DNA of 9,386 nucleotides from Pseudomonadota bacterium (GCA_023388675.1 JAEWFU010000009.1:1-9386); one strand, 5' to 3'; positions 1-8,136 are shown, numbered from the stretch's first letter. Made by a program: numbers and translations. The notes: generated by a model from the letters alone, not told the origin.

Positions 1-1537
<1,537 letters not shown>

Positions 1538-1595
1538 CCTGCTTCCCCGTCTCCGTGCATGTTCGCCGGCAGCGTTTTTCCGCCTGCGCGCTGAG

Positions 1596-1624
1596 CGATA
1601 AGACCCCGAACCCGCAAAGGCAAG
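1596..1624 (-). promoter_or_regulatory. Possible ppdK promoter (weak match)
   Basis: On the minus strand CTTGCC (1624-1619) and TTATCG (1601-1596) are separated by 17 nt. This resembles the rhizobial housekeeping pattern CTTGAC-N17-CTATAT in the -35 half and only loosely in the -10 half. It would place the transcription start about 50 nt before the ppdK ATG. This is pattern matching by eye; another promoter in the same intergenic region is equally possible. Confidence 0.25.
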
Positions 1625-1650
1625 CAGCCATGGGGAGCGGTTCCCAAATC

Positions 1651-1678
1651 AATCGATTAGGGGACGCGAAAATTTTCG
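1651..1678. promoter_or_regulatory. Two palindromes in the ppdK/VOC divergent intergenic region (candidate operator)
   Basis: CGAAAATTTTCG at 1667-1678 is a perfect 12-bp palindrome. AATCGATT at 1651-1658 is a perfect 8-bp palindrome; their centres are 18 bp apart. They lie in the AT-richest part of an otherwise GC-rich stretch, between the ppdK start and the VOC start. Such symmetry fits a dimeric regulator site or simply an AT-rich promoter element. I do not recognise the motif as belonging to a named regulator. Confidence 0.35.
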
Positions 1679-1679
1679 A

Positions 1680-1708
1680 CTTGTGGGTGCAGGCCGAAGG
1701 GATTAGAA
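1680..1708 (+). promoter_or_regulatory. Possible promoter of the VOC-GFA pair (weak match)
   Basis: CTTGTG (1680-1685) and TTAGAA (1703-1708) are 17 nt apart, directly after the 12-bp palindrome. The -35-like half resembles rhizobial CTTGAC; the -10-like half is poor. It would start transcription around 1715, shortly before the Shine-Dalgarno sequence at 1724-1729. Low confidence, based only on spacing and position. Confidence 0.2.
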
Positions 1709-1736
1709 CAAAAAGAGAACCAAAGAGGACATGAAG

Positions 1737-2087
1737 ATGCGCAAGGACGGCAAGCTCGATTACCTGGAAATGCAGGCCGCAGGCGGCGCCCTCGACAGCG
1801 TCAAGGCTTTCTACAGTGCGGCTTTCGGATGGACATTTACCGATTACGGTCCGTCCTATTCGGCCTTCGAGGAAGGGCTGGACGGTGGTTTCGACGCGCA
1901 GGCAATGGCACAAACGAAGCCGCTTCCGGTGCTCTATTCGGATGATCTGGAACGGTCGGTGGAGGCCGTCGAGGAAGCGGGTGGCAGGATCGTCCGGCCG
2001 ATCTTCACCTTCCCGGGCGGCCGGCGTTTCCACTTCACCGATCCGGCCGGCAACGAGTTGGCCGTATGGACCGAGAAAGGCGCGTGA
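1737..2087 (+). CDS. Small VOC (glyoxalase/extradiol dioxygenase fold) family protein
   Basis: A 116-residue single-module vicinal-oxygen-chelate protein. Visible signs are the opening beta strand GKLDYLEM (residues 5-12), the helix VKAFYSAAFGW typical of the first beta-alpha-beta unit, and the C-terminal signature GRRFHFTDPAGNELAVW, in which Glu107 occupies the usual metal-ligand position. VOC proteins of this size dimerise to build metal sites; members include glyoxalases, dioxygenases and resistance proteins, and the substrate here cannot be told from sequence. Two ATGs are in frame, at 1731 and 1737. The GAGG at 1725-1728 is only 2 nt from the first but 8 nt from the second, so 1737 is preferred; starting at 1731 would add two residues. 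The gene is followed after 2 nt by the GFA-family gene, suggesting co-translation. It is divergent from ppdK. Confidence 0.9.
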   Translation: MRKDGKLDYLEMQAAGGALDSVKAFYSAAFGWTFTDYGPSYSAFEEGLDGGFDAQAMAQTKPLPVLYSDDLERSVEAVEEAGGRIVRPIFTFPGGRRFHFTDPAGNELAVWTEKGA

Positions 2088-2089
2088 CG

Positions 2090-2434
2090 ATGCAGATCGG
2101 AAGCTGCCATTGCGGCAAGGTGAAGTTCGAGGTTGAGGGAGAGTTCGCCGAGGCGATGGAATGCAACTGCTCGCATTGCAGTCGCAAGGGTTATCTCCTG
2201 TGGTTCGTGCCGCGTGAGCAACTGCACCTGCAGACGCCGCAGGACGAACTGTCGACCTTTCGCTTCAACCGCCACGTGATCGACCATCAGTTCTGCCCGA
2301 ATTGCGGTTGCGCGCCATTCGGGTTGGGCATCGCCCCCGACGGCAAGGCGACGGCGGCGGTCAACATCCGTTGCCTTGAGGGCGTGGATCTGACGTCCGT
2401 GAAACGGGTGCCGGTCGACGGCCGCAGCTACTGA
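2090..2434 (+). CDS. GFA-family (glutathione-dependent formaldehyde-activating enzyme fold) zinc protein
   Basis: A 114-residue protein of the Gfa/CENP-V zinc fold. It shows the family cysteine pattern: Cys6-X-Cys8 in GSCHCGKVKFEVEG, then Cys25-X-Cys27-XX-Cys30 in CNCSHCSRKG, and Cys69-XX-Cys72 in FCPNCGC. These are the structural and catalytic zinc ligands of S-hydroxymethylglutathione synthase (Gfa), but most small family members have unknown substrates, so a formaldehyde role is not claimed. ATG 2090 is chosen because GAAAGG (2075-2080) lies 9 nt upstream and the family N-terminus starts there; the frame is open further upstream to an ATG at 2066, which would overlap the VOC gene. The VOC stop codon ends at 2087, so translation is probably coupled. 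The 3' end overlaps the convergent minus-strand gene by 7 nt. Confidence 0.92.
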   Translation: MQIGSCHCGKVKFEVEGEFAEAMECNCSHCSRKGYLLWFVPREQLHLQTPQDELSTFRFNRHVIDHQFCPNCGCAPFGLGIAPDGKATAAVNIRCLEGVDLTSVKRVPVDGRSY

Positions 2435-2820
2435 TTGGCGAGCAGCTTGCGCAGGCGGCCGGTGGCCAGCCCAACCTCCGGCTCCTTCTGAAGCGCCATC
2501 AGGTGACGCAATCTGAAGGCGGCAGCGGCTTCGCCGCCCGCCTCGCCGATCAGCCCCGCCGCCTCGTCGCGGAAGCCGGGCAGGGCGGCGGTCTCGTCGG
2601 CCTCCTTGTCGGCAACAGTGTGATCGATGCGGGCGATCAGCTCCGAGAGCGTGCCCATCCACGCAAAGCGCGGGTCGCCGATCAGGGCGAAAAGCATCGT
2701 ATACGGATTCTGCAGGGCAGGGTCGTCGCCGATCTCTGCGCGGATGAGCGCGCGATGCAGGTCCTTCAGCGCGCTCGATAGCGCGACCACCTTGGCCGAA
2801 TCGGAAGTCTGGTCGGGCAT
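2428..2820 (-). CDS. Conserved-looking hypothetical protein, probably all-alpha (130 aa)
   Basis: I do not recognise a named family. The predicted 130-residue protein has no signal peptide, membrane segment or cysteines. It appears helical, with LKDLHRALIRAE (residues 18-29), then PYTMLFALIGDPRFAWMGTLSELIARID (residues 39-66, quoted here only as a region with Gly48-Asp49-Pro50 and Phe52-Ala53-Trp54 as its most distinctive residues), an acidic Ala/Gly/Glu-rich linker around 67-103, and a C-terminal helix with FRLRHLMALQKEPEVGLATG. I have an impression of similar short hypothetical proteins in other Proteobacteria, but cannot name one. ATG 2820 is preferred because a purine-rich GAAAGAGAGCGAGAG run precedes it; a start at 2853 is also open. 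It is the last gene of the leftward group after smc and the ABM gene, 79 nt after the latter, and its end overlaps the GFA gene convergently. Confidence 0.75.
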   Translation of the reverse strand: MPDQTSDSAKVVALSSALKDLHRALIRAEIGDDPALQNPYTMLFALIGDPRFAWMGTLSELIARIDHTVADKEADETAALPGFRDEAAGLIGEAGGEAAAAFRLRHLMALQKEPEVGLATGRLRKLLANQ

Positions 2821-2899
2821 CTCTCGCTCTCTTTCGTACGCGCGCGGCAACAATCGCTGCGACTTTCAGGATATTTTTTGTCTGGCTTCGTCCGCTGCT

Positions 2900-3226
2900 C
2901 TATGTGAGGTCGCCGAGCCTGGAACGCAACAACAGCGGATCGGTCTCGATCAGCCTGAGCGAGCGGACCATCTTTTCGGTTCCGGTCTTGTATTTGAGGA
3001 AGTGTTCGGACTGCAAATGGGCCCGATAGGCGTCCTCGTCGGCATAGATCTCGACCAGACGTCGTTGCGTCGGCTGTCCACGCACACGCAGCGCATAAAG
3101 CATCAGCACGCCCGGTTCTTTGGCCATTGAGGCCTCGATCTCCTCCTCGATCAGCGCATCGTATTCGTCCAGGCAATCCGGGTCGATCTCGATTTCCGCT
3201 AGTCTCACTAGTGGTTGATCGCTCAC
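2900..3226 (-). CDS. ABM-fold putative quinol/antibiotic-biosynthesis-type monooxygenase
   Basis: A 108-residue single-domain ferredoxin-like alpha/beta protein of the antibiotic biosynthesis monooxygenase (ABM) superfamily. The order of elements fits: first strand PLVRLAEIEI (5-14), helix CLDEYDALIEEEIEASMAKE (18-37), the family hallmark EPGVLMLYAL (37-46), then RRLVEIYADEDAYRAHLQSE with His70, and His75 in HFLKYK. Relatives are cofactor-less oxygenases acting on quinols or phenolics, or proteins of unknown role; the substrate cannot be assigned. Two GTG codons are in frame, at 3232 and 3226. GGAGGT (3236-3231) overlaps the first and sits 4 nt before the second, so GTG 3226 is the start. The gene begins 37 nt after the smc stop on the same strand and may be in its transcript. 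No obvious terminator lies between them. Confidence 0.85.
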   Translation of the reverse strand: MSDQPLVRLAEIEIDPDCLDEYDALIEEEIEASMAKEPGVLMLYALRVRGQPTQRRLVEIYADEDAYRAHLQSEHFLKYKTGTEKMVRSLRLIETDPLLLRSRLGDLT

Positions 3227-3263
3227 GAGCACCTCCGGTTCAGCGATGCCGCGTGCGCGCCGG

Positions 3264-6200
3264 TCAGCTCGCCTCGCGCATCTGCTCGGCGGTCTGCAGA
3301 TCGACCGATACGAGTTGGCTCACGCCCTGCTCGGCCATGGTGACGCCGAACAGGCGGTTCATCCGCGCCATGGTGATCGGGTTGTGGGTGATGATGACGA
3401 AGCGCGTCTCGGTGGTCGCCGCCATCTCGTCCATCAGGTTGCAGAAGCGTTCGACATTGTGGTCGTCGAGCGGCGCGTCCACCTCGTCGAGCACGCAGAT
3501 CGGCGCGGGGTTGGTCAGGAACACGGCGAAGATGAGCGCCATCGCGGTCAGCGCCTGCTCGCCGCCCGACAGCAGCGTCATCGTCTGCGGCTTCTTGCCG
3601 GGCGGGCGGGCGAGAATCTCCAGCCCCGCTTCCAGCGGGTCGTCCGATTCGATGAGCTGCAGTTCGGCGGTGCCGCCGCCGAAGAGATGCGTGAACAGCC
3701 GCTGGAACTGGGTGTTGACCACCTCGAAGGCCGCCAGCAGGCGCTCGCGGCCTTCCCTGTTCAGGCTCTGGATGGCCTGCCGCAGCCTGCGGATCGCTTC
3801 GATCACGTCCTCGCGCTCGGCGACGATCGTCTCCAGTCGCTCGGCCATCTCACGCTGTTCTTCCTCGGCGCGCAGGTTCACCGCGCCCAGCCGCTCGCGC
3901 TCGATCTTGAGGCGTTCAAGGTTACGCTCCACCACCGCCATGTCGGGCATCGGGTCGTCGGGCTCAAGCCCGGTATGCCGGATCACCAGATGTGGCGGCA
4001 CGTTCAGCGCTTCGAGGATGCGCGCCTCGACCTCCTTGCGACGATCGTCGGCGGCCGTCAGTCGCTCCTCGGCGCGCACCCGGTTCTCGCGGCCCTCCGC
4101 CAGCGCCTGGATCGCGGCGGTCGCCGCCTTGTCCAGCTCGGCCTGCCGGTTCTCGGCCTCCTGCAGCCGGTCGGCCGCAGCTTTGCGCAGCGTTTCAGCC
4201 TCGCTGAGCTGCGACATCAGCGCCCGGCGGCGCGCATCGAGCTCATCGGGGGCCTCCGCCAGCGCTGCATGCTCGTTGGCGGTCTCGGCATGCCGCTCGC
4301 GCAGCGATGCGATGTGCGTGTCGGCATTGGCCGCCCGTTGTGTCCACGAGGTTCGCTCGGTGCCGATCGCGGCCAGTCGTCGCGTGCGGGTCTCGGCTTC
4401 ACGGCGCAGCCCCTCATGTGCCGCGCGCGCGTCGGCGAGCTTCGCCCGATCCTGCGCCACGTCACGCGCCAGCCCGTCCAGTCGCGCCTGAAGCTCCGAA
4501 AGGTCGGGGGCGGCTTCGAGCGCCTTCTGCGCCTGCTGAAAACCATCCTCGGCCTCGGCAACGCTTTCGGCGACCCGGCCCCGCGACTCGTCCAGCACCG
4601 CACGGCGGCTCGCCAGCTCGCCGGCGGCCTTTTCGGCGCGCGCCAGCGCGTCGCGTGCCTCGCCGAGCGCGCGCTGTGCGTCGCGCCAGCCGTCACGGGC
4701 GGCCTTCTCTGCATCCACGGCCTGATTCACCTGCGCCTCGCTGGCGGCAAGCGCAGCCTCGGCCGTGCGCAATGTCCGTGTGGCTTCCGTCGCTTCGGCT
4801 TCCAGTTCGGCGAGGCGGTTCTTCTGCGCCAGCCGCAGTGCGGCGGCGGTGGGCGCGTCGGCGCTCGCCGTCAACCCATCCCAGCGCCACAGCGCGCCGC
4901 CGACGCTGACGAGGCGCTGGCCTACCTTCAGCTCCTTTTGAAGCCGCGCGCCGTCCGCATCGTCGACAATGCCGATCTGCGCCAGACGGCGGGAAAGCTG
5001 GTGCGGCGCGGTCACCACATCCGCCAGCGGCCTTGCGCCGGCGGGCAGGGCAGGGTCATCCGCCTGCTTTTCGGCCTCGCCCCAGTGTGCGGGGGCCGCG
5101 CGGTCCAGCGGCACGTCGAGGTCTTCGCCGAGAGCTGCGCCCAGCGCCGTCTCGAAACCGCGGTGGACCTTGATCTGTTCGAGCACGGCGGGGAAGAGGT
5201 CGCCGCTTGCCGCGTTGAGCATCTTGGCAAGCGTGCGTGCCTCGGTTTCCACCCGCTGCAATTCGCTACGAGCGTCGGCCAGTGGTGGCCGGGCGGCTGC
5301 TTCGGCGGCGCGCGCCTCCGCGACAATCTTCTCCGCCTCAACCGCGCCAGCCTCGGCCGCATTCGCCTTGGCCTCGGCCTCGTCCACCAGCACACGCTTC
5401 TCGGCCGGGTCGGCAAGGGCCGCGATGCGCTGTGCGATCTCGACCGCCTCGCGGTCGATCTCGGCGAGCTGCCGCTGAAGGCGGTCGCGCCGCTCGCCCG
5501 TCTCGCGCAGGGTGCGCTCGATCTGTCCGCGCGCGGCCGAGGCCTCGGCGCGTTCCGAGGTCACCTTGGCAAGTGCTGCCTCGCTCGCCGCCAGATGCGC
5601 CTGCGCTTCCTCGAAGGCGGCACGCGTCTGCGCCTCGCGCTCGGCGGCACCCGCATTCTCGGTATTCAGTGCGCGTTCTTCGACGTCGAGCCGTTCCAGC
5701 ACGTCGGCATTGTCGCGCACGAGCTGTTCTTCGCGGGCGATATCGGCGTCGAGCTGGGCAAGCCGCTTCTCGAGTTCCGCATTGCGCGCGCGCATGCGGT
5801 TGGCCTCTTCCTCGATCTGCGCCTTGGCGATCGTCAGCCTTTGCAGCGCGGCTGCCGCCGCGGCCTCCGCCTCGCGCAGTTCGGGCAACTTGTGCGCGCT
5901 CACCGCCTGGTCCTTGGCCGCCTGCATCTGCGCCGCCGCGCGGTCGCCTACCAGCGTGGTCGCCTGCGCCAGGGCAGACTTCGCTTCGGCTTCCTGGGCC
6001 TTGGCCTGCGTCCAGCGCAGGTGCAGCAGTATGGCTTCCGCCTTGCGAATCTCGGCCGAGATGTTCTTGAACCGCGAGGCCTGTCGGGCCTGTCGCTTCA
6101 GGCTTTCGATCTGGCTTTCGAGCTCGCCGACGACATCGTCCAGCCGTTCGAGGTTCTGTTCGGCGGCCCGCAGCCGCAGCTCCGCCTCGTGGCGGCGTGT

Positions 6201-6722
6201 ATGCAGGCCGGAAATGCCCGCGGCCTCTTCCAGCAGCGCGCGGCGCGCCTGTGGCTTGGCCTGGATCAGCTCGCCGATGCGGCCCTGTCCCACCATTGAA
6301 GGTGAGCGCGCGCCGGTCGACTGGTCGGCAAAGAGAAGCTGCACGTCCTTGGCGCGCGCTTCCTTGCCGTTGATGCGATAGATCGAGCCCGCCTCGCGCT
6401 CGATACGGCGGGACACCTGTAATTCGTCAGCGTCGTTGAAGGCGGGCGGCGCGGTGCGATCGCTGTTGTCGAGAAACAGCGTCACCTCGGCCGTGTTGCG
6501 GGCAGGGCGCGTGCCGGACCCCGAGAAGATCACGTCGTCCATGCCGGACGCACGCATATTCTTGTACGAGCTCTCGCCCATCACCCAGCGCAGCGCCTCG
6601 ACAAGGTTGGACTTGCCGCAGCCGTTCGGCCCGACGATGCCCGTCAGGCCGCGCTCGATGACGAATTCGCCGGGTTCGACGAAGGACTTGAAGCCGAGAA
6701 GGCGAAGGCGCGAGAACTTCAT
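3264..6722 (-). CDS. smc: Chromosome segregation / condensin ATPase SMC
   Basis: SMC is the ATPase of the bacterial condensin complex (with ScpA and ScpB, not in this window); it organises and helps segregate newly replicated chromosomes. The 1152-residue protein has the full architecture. The N-terminal head has Walker A GPNGCGKSN (31-39), the arginine-finger region MRASGMDDVIFSGSG, and the Q-loop region QGRIGELIQ followed by LLEEAAGISG. A long coiled coil rich in Ala/Glu/Arg covers about 165-500. The hinge spans about 505-625 (FPAVLEQIKVHRGFETALG; VGGALWRWDG near 608-617). The return coiled coil covers about 630-1000. The C-terminal head has signature LSGGEQ (1051-1056), Walker B ICVLDE (1075-1080) and the D-loop EVDAPLDD. 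No key residue is missing and the length is normal for the family. ATG 6722 is preceded by GGAGG 7 nt upstream, which lies within a hairpin. dsbA-like lies 51 nt upstream on the same strand. Confidence 0.98.
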   Translation of the reverse strand: MKFSRLRLLGFKSFVEPGEFVIERGLTGIVGPNGCGKSNLVEALRWVMGESSYKNMRASGMDDVIFSGSGTRPARNTAEVTLFLDNSDRTAPPAFNDADELQVSRRIEREAGSIYRINGKEARAKDVQLLFADQSTGARSPSMVGQGRIGELIQAKPQARRALLEEAAGISGLHTRRHEAELRLRAAEQNLERLDDVVGELESQIESLKRQARQASRFKNISAEIRKAEAILLHLRWTQAKAQEAEAKSALAQATTLVGDRAAAQMQAAKDQAVSAHKLPELREAEAAAAAALQRLTIAKAQIEEEANRMRARNAELEKRLAQLDADIAREEQLVRDNADVLERLDVEERALNTENAGAAEREAQTRAAFEEAQAHLAASEAALAKVTSERAEASAARGQIERTLRETGERRDRLQRQLAEIDREAVEIAQRIAALADPAEKRVLVDEAEAKANAAEAGAVEAEKIVAEARAAEAAARPPLADARSELQRVETEARTLAKMLNAASGDLFPAVLEQIKVHRGFETALGAALGEDLDVPLDRAAPAHWGEAEKQADDPALPAGARPLADVVTAPHQLSRRLAQIGIVDDADGARLQKELKVGQRLVSVGGALWRWDGLTASADAPTAAALRLAQKNRLAELEAEATEATRTLRTAEAALAASEAQVNQAVDAEKAARDGWRDAQRALGEARDALARAEKAAGELASRRAVLDESRGRVAESVAEAEDGFQQAQKALEAAPDLSELQARLDGLARDVAQDRAKLADARAAHEGLRREAETRTRRLAAIGTERTSWTQRAANADTHIASLRERHAETANEHAALAEAPDELDARRRALMSQLSEAETLRKAAADRLQEAENRQAELDKAATAAIQALAEGRENRVRAEERLTAADDRRKEVEARILEALNVPPHLVIRHTGLEPDDPMPDMAVVERNLERLKIERERLGAVNLRAEEEQREMAERLETIVAEREDVIEAIRRLRQAIQSLNREGRERLLAAFEVVNTQFQRLFTHLFGGGTAELQLIESDDPLEAGLEILARPPGKKPQTMTLLSGGEQALTAMALIFAVFLTNPAPICVLDEVDAPLDDHNVERFCNLMDEMAATTETRFVIITHNPITMARMNRLFGVTMAEQGVSQLVSVDLQTAEQMREAS

Positions 6723-6728
6723 GCGTAC

Positions 6729-6750
6729 GCCTCCGCAGGCGCACGGAGGC
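6729..6750 (-). promoter_or_regulatory. smc leader hairpin containing the Shine-Dalgarno sequence
   Basis: Read as mRNA on the minus strand, GCCTCCG (6750-6744), an 8-nt spacer (6743-6736) and CGGAGGC (6735-6729) form a perfect 7-bp stem; two inner G-U pairs could shrink the loop to 4 nt. The 3' arm contains GGAGG (6734-6730), 7 nt before the smc ATG, which is the only good Shine-Dalgarno sequence there. When the stem is closed, ribosome access to smc should be hindered. No U-tract follows, so a terminator is unlikely. The pairing is read directly; any regulatory role is inference. Confidence 0.5.
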
Positions 6751-6773
6751 GATGCCGCGCGGAAACCGTGCGG

Positions 6774-7463
6774 TTACAGCATGCTGTCGATGATGGCCGA
6801 CATCTCGGCAACCGTCAGTGCCCCCGAATACTTGTTTCCGTTGATGAAGAAGGTCGGCGTCGCATCCACACCGAACTCGCTTGCGCCGCGGGCCCGCACA
6901 GCTCTCACATCGTCCAGAAGTTTCTGGTCAGTCAAGCAGGCCTCGAACGACTCCTGTGAAAAACCGGCGAGTCTGGAGATTTGCAGCAGTGCGGCGCGCG
7001 CATTTTCCACTCCGGCCCAGGCTTGCTGTTGCTTGAACAGCACGTCTACCATCGCGAAATACTTGTCGTCCGCGCAGCGCGCCAGCATGAAACCTGCCTC
7101 GGCCCGCGGGTCGAAGGGGAATTCGCGCATGATTATCCGCGCCTTGCCAGTGTCGATGTAGTTTTCCTTGATCGCCGGCAGCGTATTGTTGTGGAAGTTG
7201 GCGCAGTGGCCGCAGGTCATCGATGCGTATTCGACGATCGTCACCGGCGCGTCGGCTTCGCCCAGCACCTTTTCGGGCAGCGAGCCTTCTTCGAGCAGCT
7301 TGGCCATGTCGACGGTGCCGCCCGCCTGAGGAGCGTCGGCTGCCGCCGGCGCGGTCTGCGCCTGTGCGCTGCCGGAATCGCTGCATGACGACAGGAATGC
7401 CGCGGCTGCGGGCACCGCCACCAGCGATGCGAGAACGGTTCGGCGTGGAATAGCGCGGGTCAT
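6774..7463 (-). CDS. DsbA-family thiol:disulfide oxidoreductase, exported, probable lipoprotein
   Basis: A 229-residue thioredoxin-fold protein acting outside the cytoplasm. The active site is Cys84-Gly-His-Cys87 in YASMTCGHCANFH, preceded by a typical first strand APVTIVEYASM, and the cis-proline is Thr202-Pro203 in GVDATPTFFINGNKYSG. An inserted helical domain lies between. The N-terminus MTRAIPRRTVLASLVAVP has Arg7-Arg8 before a hydrophobic stretch and ends in a lipobox-like Leu24-Ser-Ser-Cys27, then an Ala/Ser/Gln-rich linker to about residue 50, so the protein is likely anchored in the membrane by a lipid with its catalytic domain in the periplasm. ATG 7463 is chosen because AGGTGA sits 5 nt upstream and the signal peptide begins there; an in-frame TTG at 7550 would bury the signal and is unlikely. 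It may oxidise or isomerise disulfides, with an unknown redox partner. It precedes smc on the same strand. Confidence 0.93.
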   Translation of the reverse strand: MTRAIPRRTVLASLVAVPAAAAFLSSCSDSGSAQAQTAPAAADAPQAGGTVDMAKLLEEGSLPEKVLGEADAPVTIVEYASMTCGHCANFHNNTLPAIKENYIDTGKARIIMREFPFDPRAEAGFMLARCADDKYFAMVDVLFKQQQAWAGVENARAALLQISRLAGFSQESFEACLTDQKLLDDVRAVRARGASEFGVDATPTFFINGNKYSGALTVAEMSAIIDSML

Positions 7464-7605
7464 GCGAATCACCTGTGTGTGGTTGAATGGTGCAGCTTCG
7501 GAGCATCCAAAGGCGAGTGTCGAAGCCAAATAAGGCAAATCTGTCCCCAATCCAATCGCCTTGAAGCGACGGATTGTTCACGATAGCGCGAAATCCGGCG
7601 TGACT
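7464..7605 (-). promoter_or_regulatory. 142-nt gap between dciA-like and dsbA-like genes; possible dsbA promoter
   Basis: This is the largest gap within the leftward gene group, so dsbA-like may have its own promoter. Reading the minus strand, TTGGAT, 17 nt and then TATTTG are found upstream of dsbA-like, around 7556-7528, a weak promoter-like match. I see no stem with a U-tract that would end dciA transcription, and no small gene with a convincing start. Confidence 0.2.
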
Positions 7606-8100
7606 TCAGCGCTTTTCGCCGAACACCGAGCGGCCGAGCCGGGCAAGCGCCTGGCGGAGCCCGACATCCTCTATACCCTTCACCAGCGTATCGAGCCGTG
7701 CGGTCTCCGCCCCGCTGAGCGGCCGTATCCTCGGCCGGGGCTTTGGTGCCGGGGCGACCGGTTTCTGCACGATGCGTATGCGGCCGATCGCGGCGAAGCC
7801 GAGGAAGGCGTTGACCCTGTCGATGATCTCGCCCGTCTCGTGCTGCAGCCGCAGCGCGGCCGCACCCTCGCAGGCGATCACCAGCGTTGCCGGCTCGAAC
7901 GGGTCGTCATCGCTCAGCCGGCGCGGCCATGCGATCTTTTCCGGCCGCGTGCTCTGCGCCAGCCGCTCGCCGGCGATTTCCTCCCAGGATTGCACCAGTC
8001 CGATCGTGATGCCGGCGCGCTTGCGCAGCACGGGATCGATCACATTGGCGGCCAGATCGCTCACCGGCACGGCATTGCCGTCTCTGCGTTTCCCTGTCAT
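7606..8100 (-). CDS. DUF721 / DciA-family protein
   Basis: A 164-residue DUF721 protein. Some members, called DciA, load or operate the replicative helicase DnaB in bacteria that lack DnaC/DnaI-type loaders. The N-terminal KH-like domain covers roughly residues 10-112: a helix VSDLAANVIDPVLRKRAG, then the hallmark VQSWEEIAGERLAQSTRPEKI (about 36-56, with Trp39 and Gly44), then paired strands ATLVIACEGAAALRLQHE and IGRIRIVQ. The C-terminal third starts with a Pro/Arg/Lys-rich linker (APAPKPRPRIRP) and ends in a helix rich in Leu and Arg. The start is ATG 8100; the upstream Shine-Dalgarno is weak (GGGAAAAG, 12 nt away). It is divergent from mutY across 54 nt, and dsbA-like follows on the same strand after 142 nt. 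Family membership is confident; the helicase-loading role is inferred from the family. Confidence 0.88.
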   Translation of the reverse strand: MTGKRRDGNAVPVSDLAANVIDPVLRKRAGITIGLVQSWEEIAGERLAQSTRPEKIAWPRRLSDDDPFEPATLVIACEGAAALRLQHETGEIIDRVNAFLGFAAIGRIRIVQKPVAPAPKPRPRIRPLSGAETARLDTLVKGIEDVGLRQALARLGRSVFGEKR

Positions 8101-8120
8101 GAGCGGTCGGCGCTTTTCCC

Positions 8121-8136
8121 TCGCGCGGAGGCGCGA
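8121..8136 (+). promoter_or_regulatory. Perfect inverted repeat in the mutY/dciA divergent leader
   Basis: TCGCGC (8121-8126), loop GGAG (8127-8130) and GCGCGA (8131-8136) form a perfect 6-bp GC-rich stem with a 4-nt loop, sitting in the only 54 nt that separate the two divergent starts. On the plus strand the GGAG is 24 nt before the mutY ATG, too far to act as an ordinary Shine-Dalgarno. As DNA it could be a shared operator; as RNA, a leader hairpin. Role unknown. Confidence 0.35.

Noticed and set aside
3127..4491. A 454-codon plus-strand open frame opposite the ABM gene and the smc 3' end
   Set aside because: The translation is almost wholly Ser/Arg/Ala low-complexity, as expected from the complement of smc codons; no domain, and it overlaps two well-supported genes.
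3246..6299. A 1017-codon open frame on the plus strand opposite smc
   Set aside because: It lies entirely antisense to a gene with complete SMC motifs. GC-rich Ala/Glu/Arg coiled-coil codons readily leave the opposite frame without stops, and the translation is rich in Arg, Leu and His with no recognisable domain.
6729..6750. Reading the smc leader hairpin as a rho-independent terminator of dsbA
   Set aside because: No T-run follows the stem on the minus strand, and the stem's 3' arm is the ribosome-binding site of the next gene.
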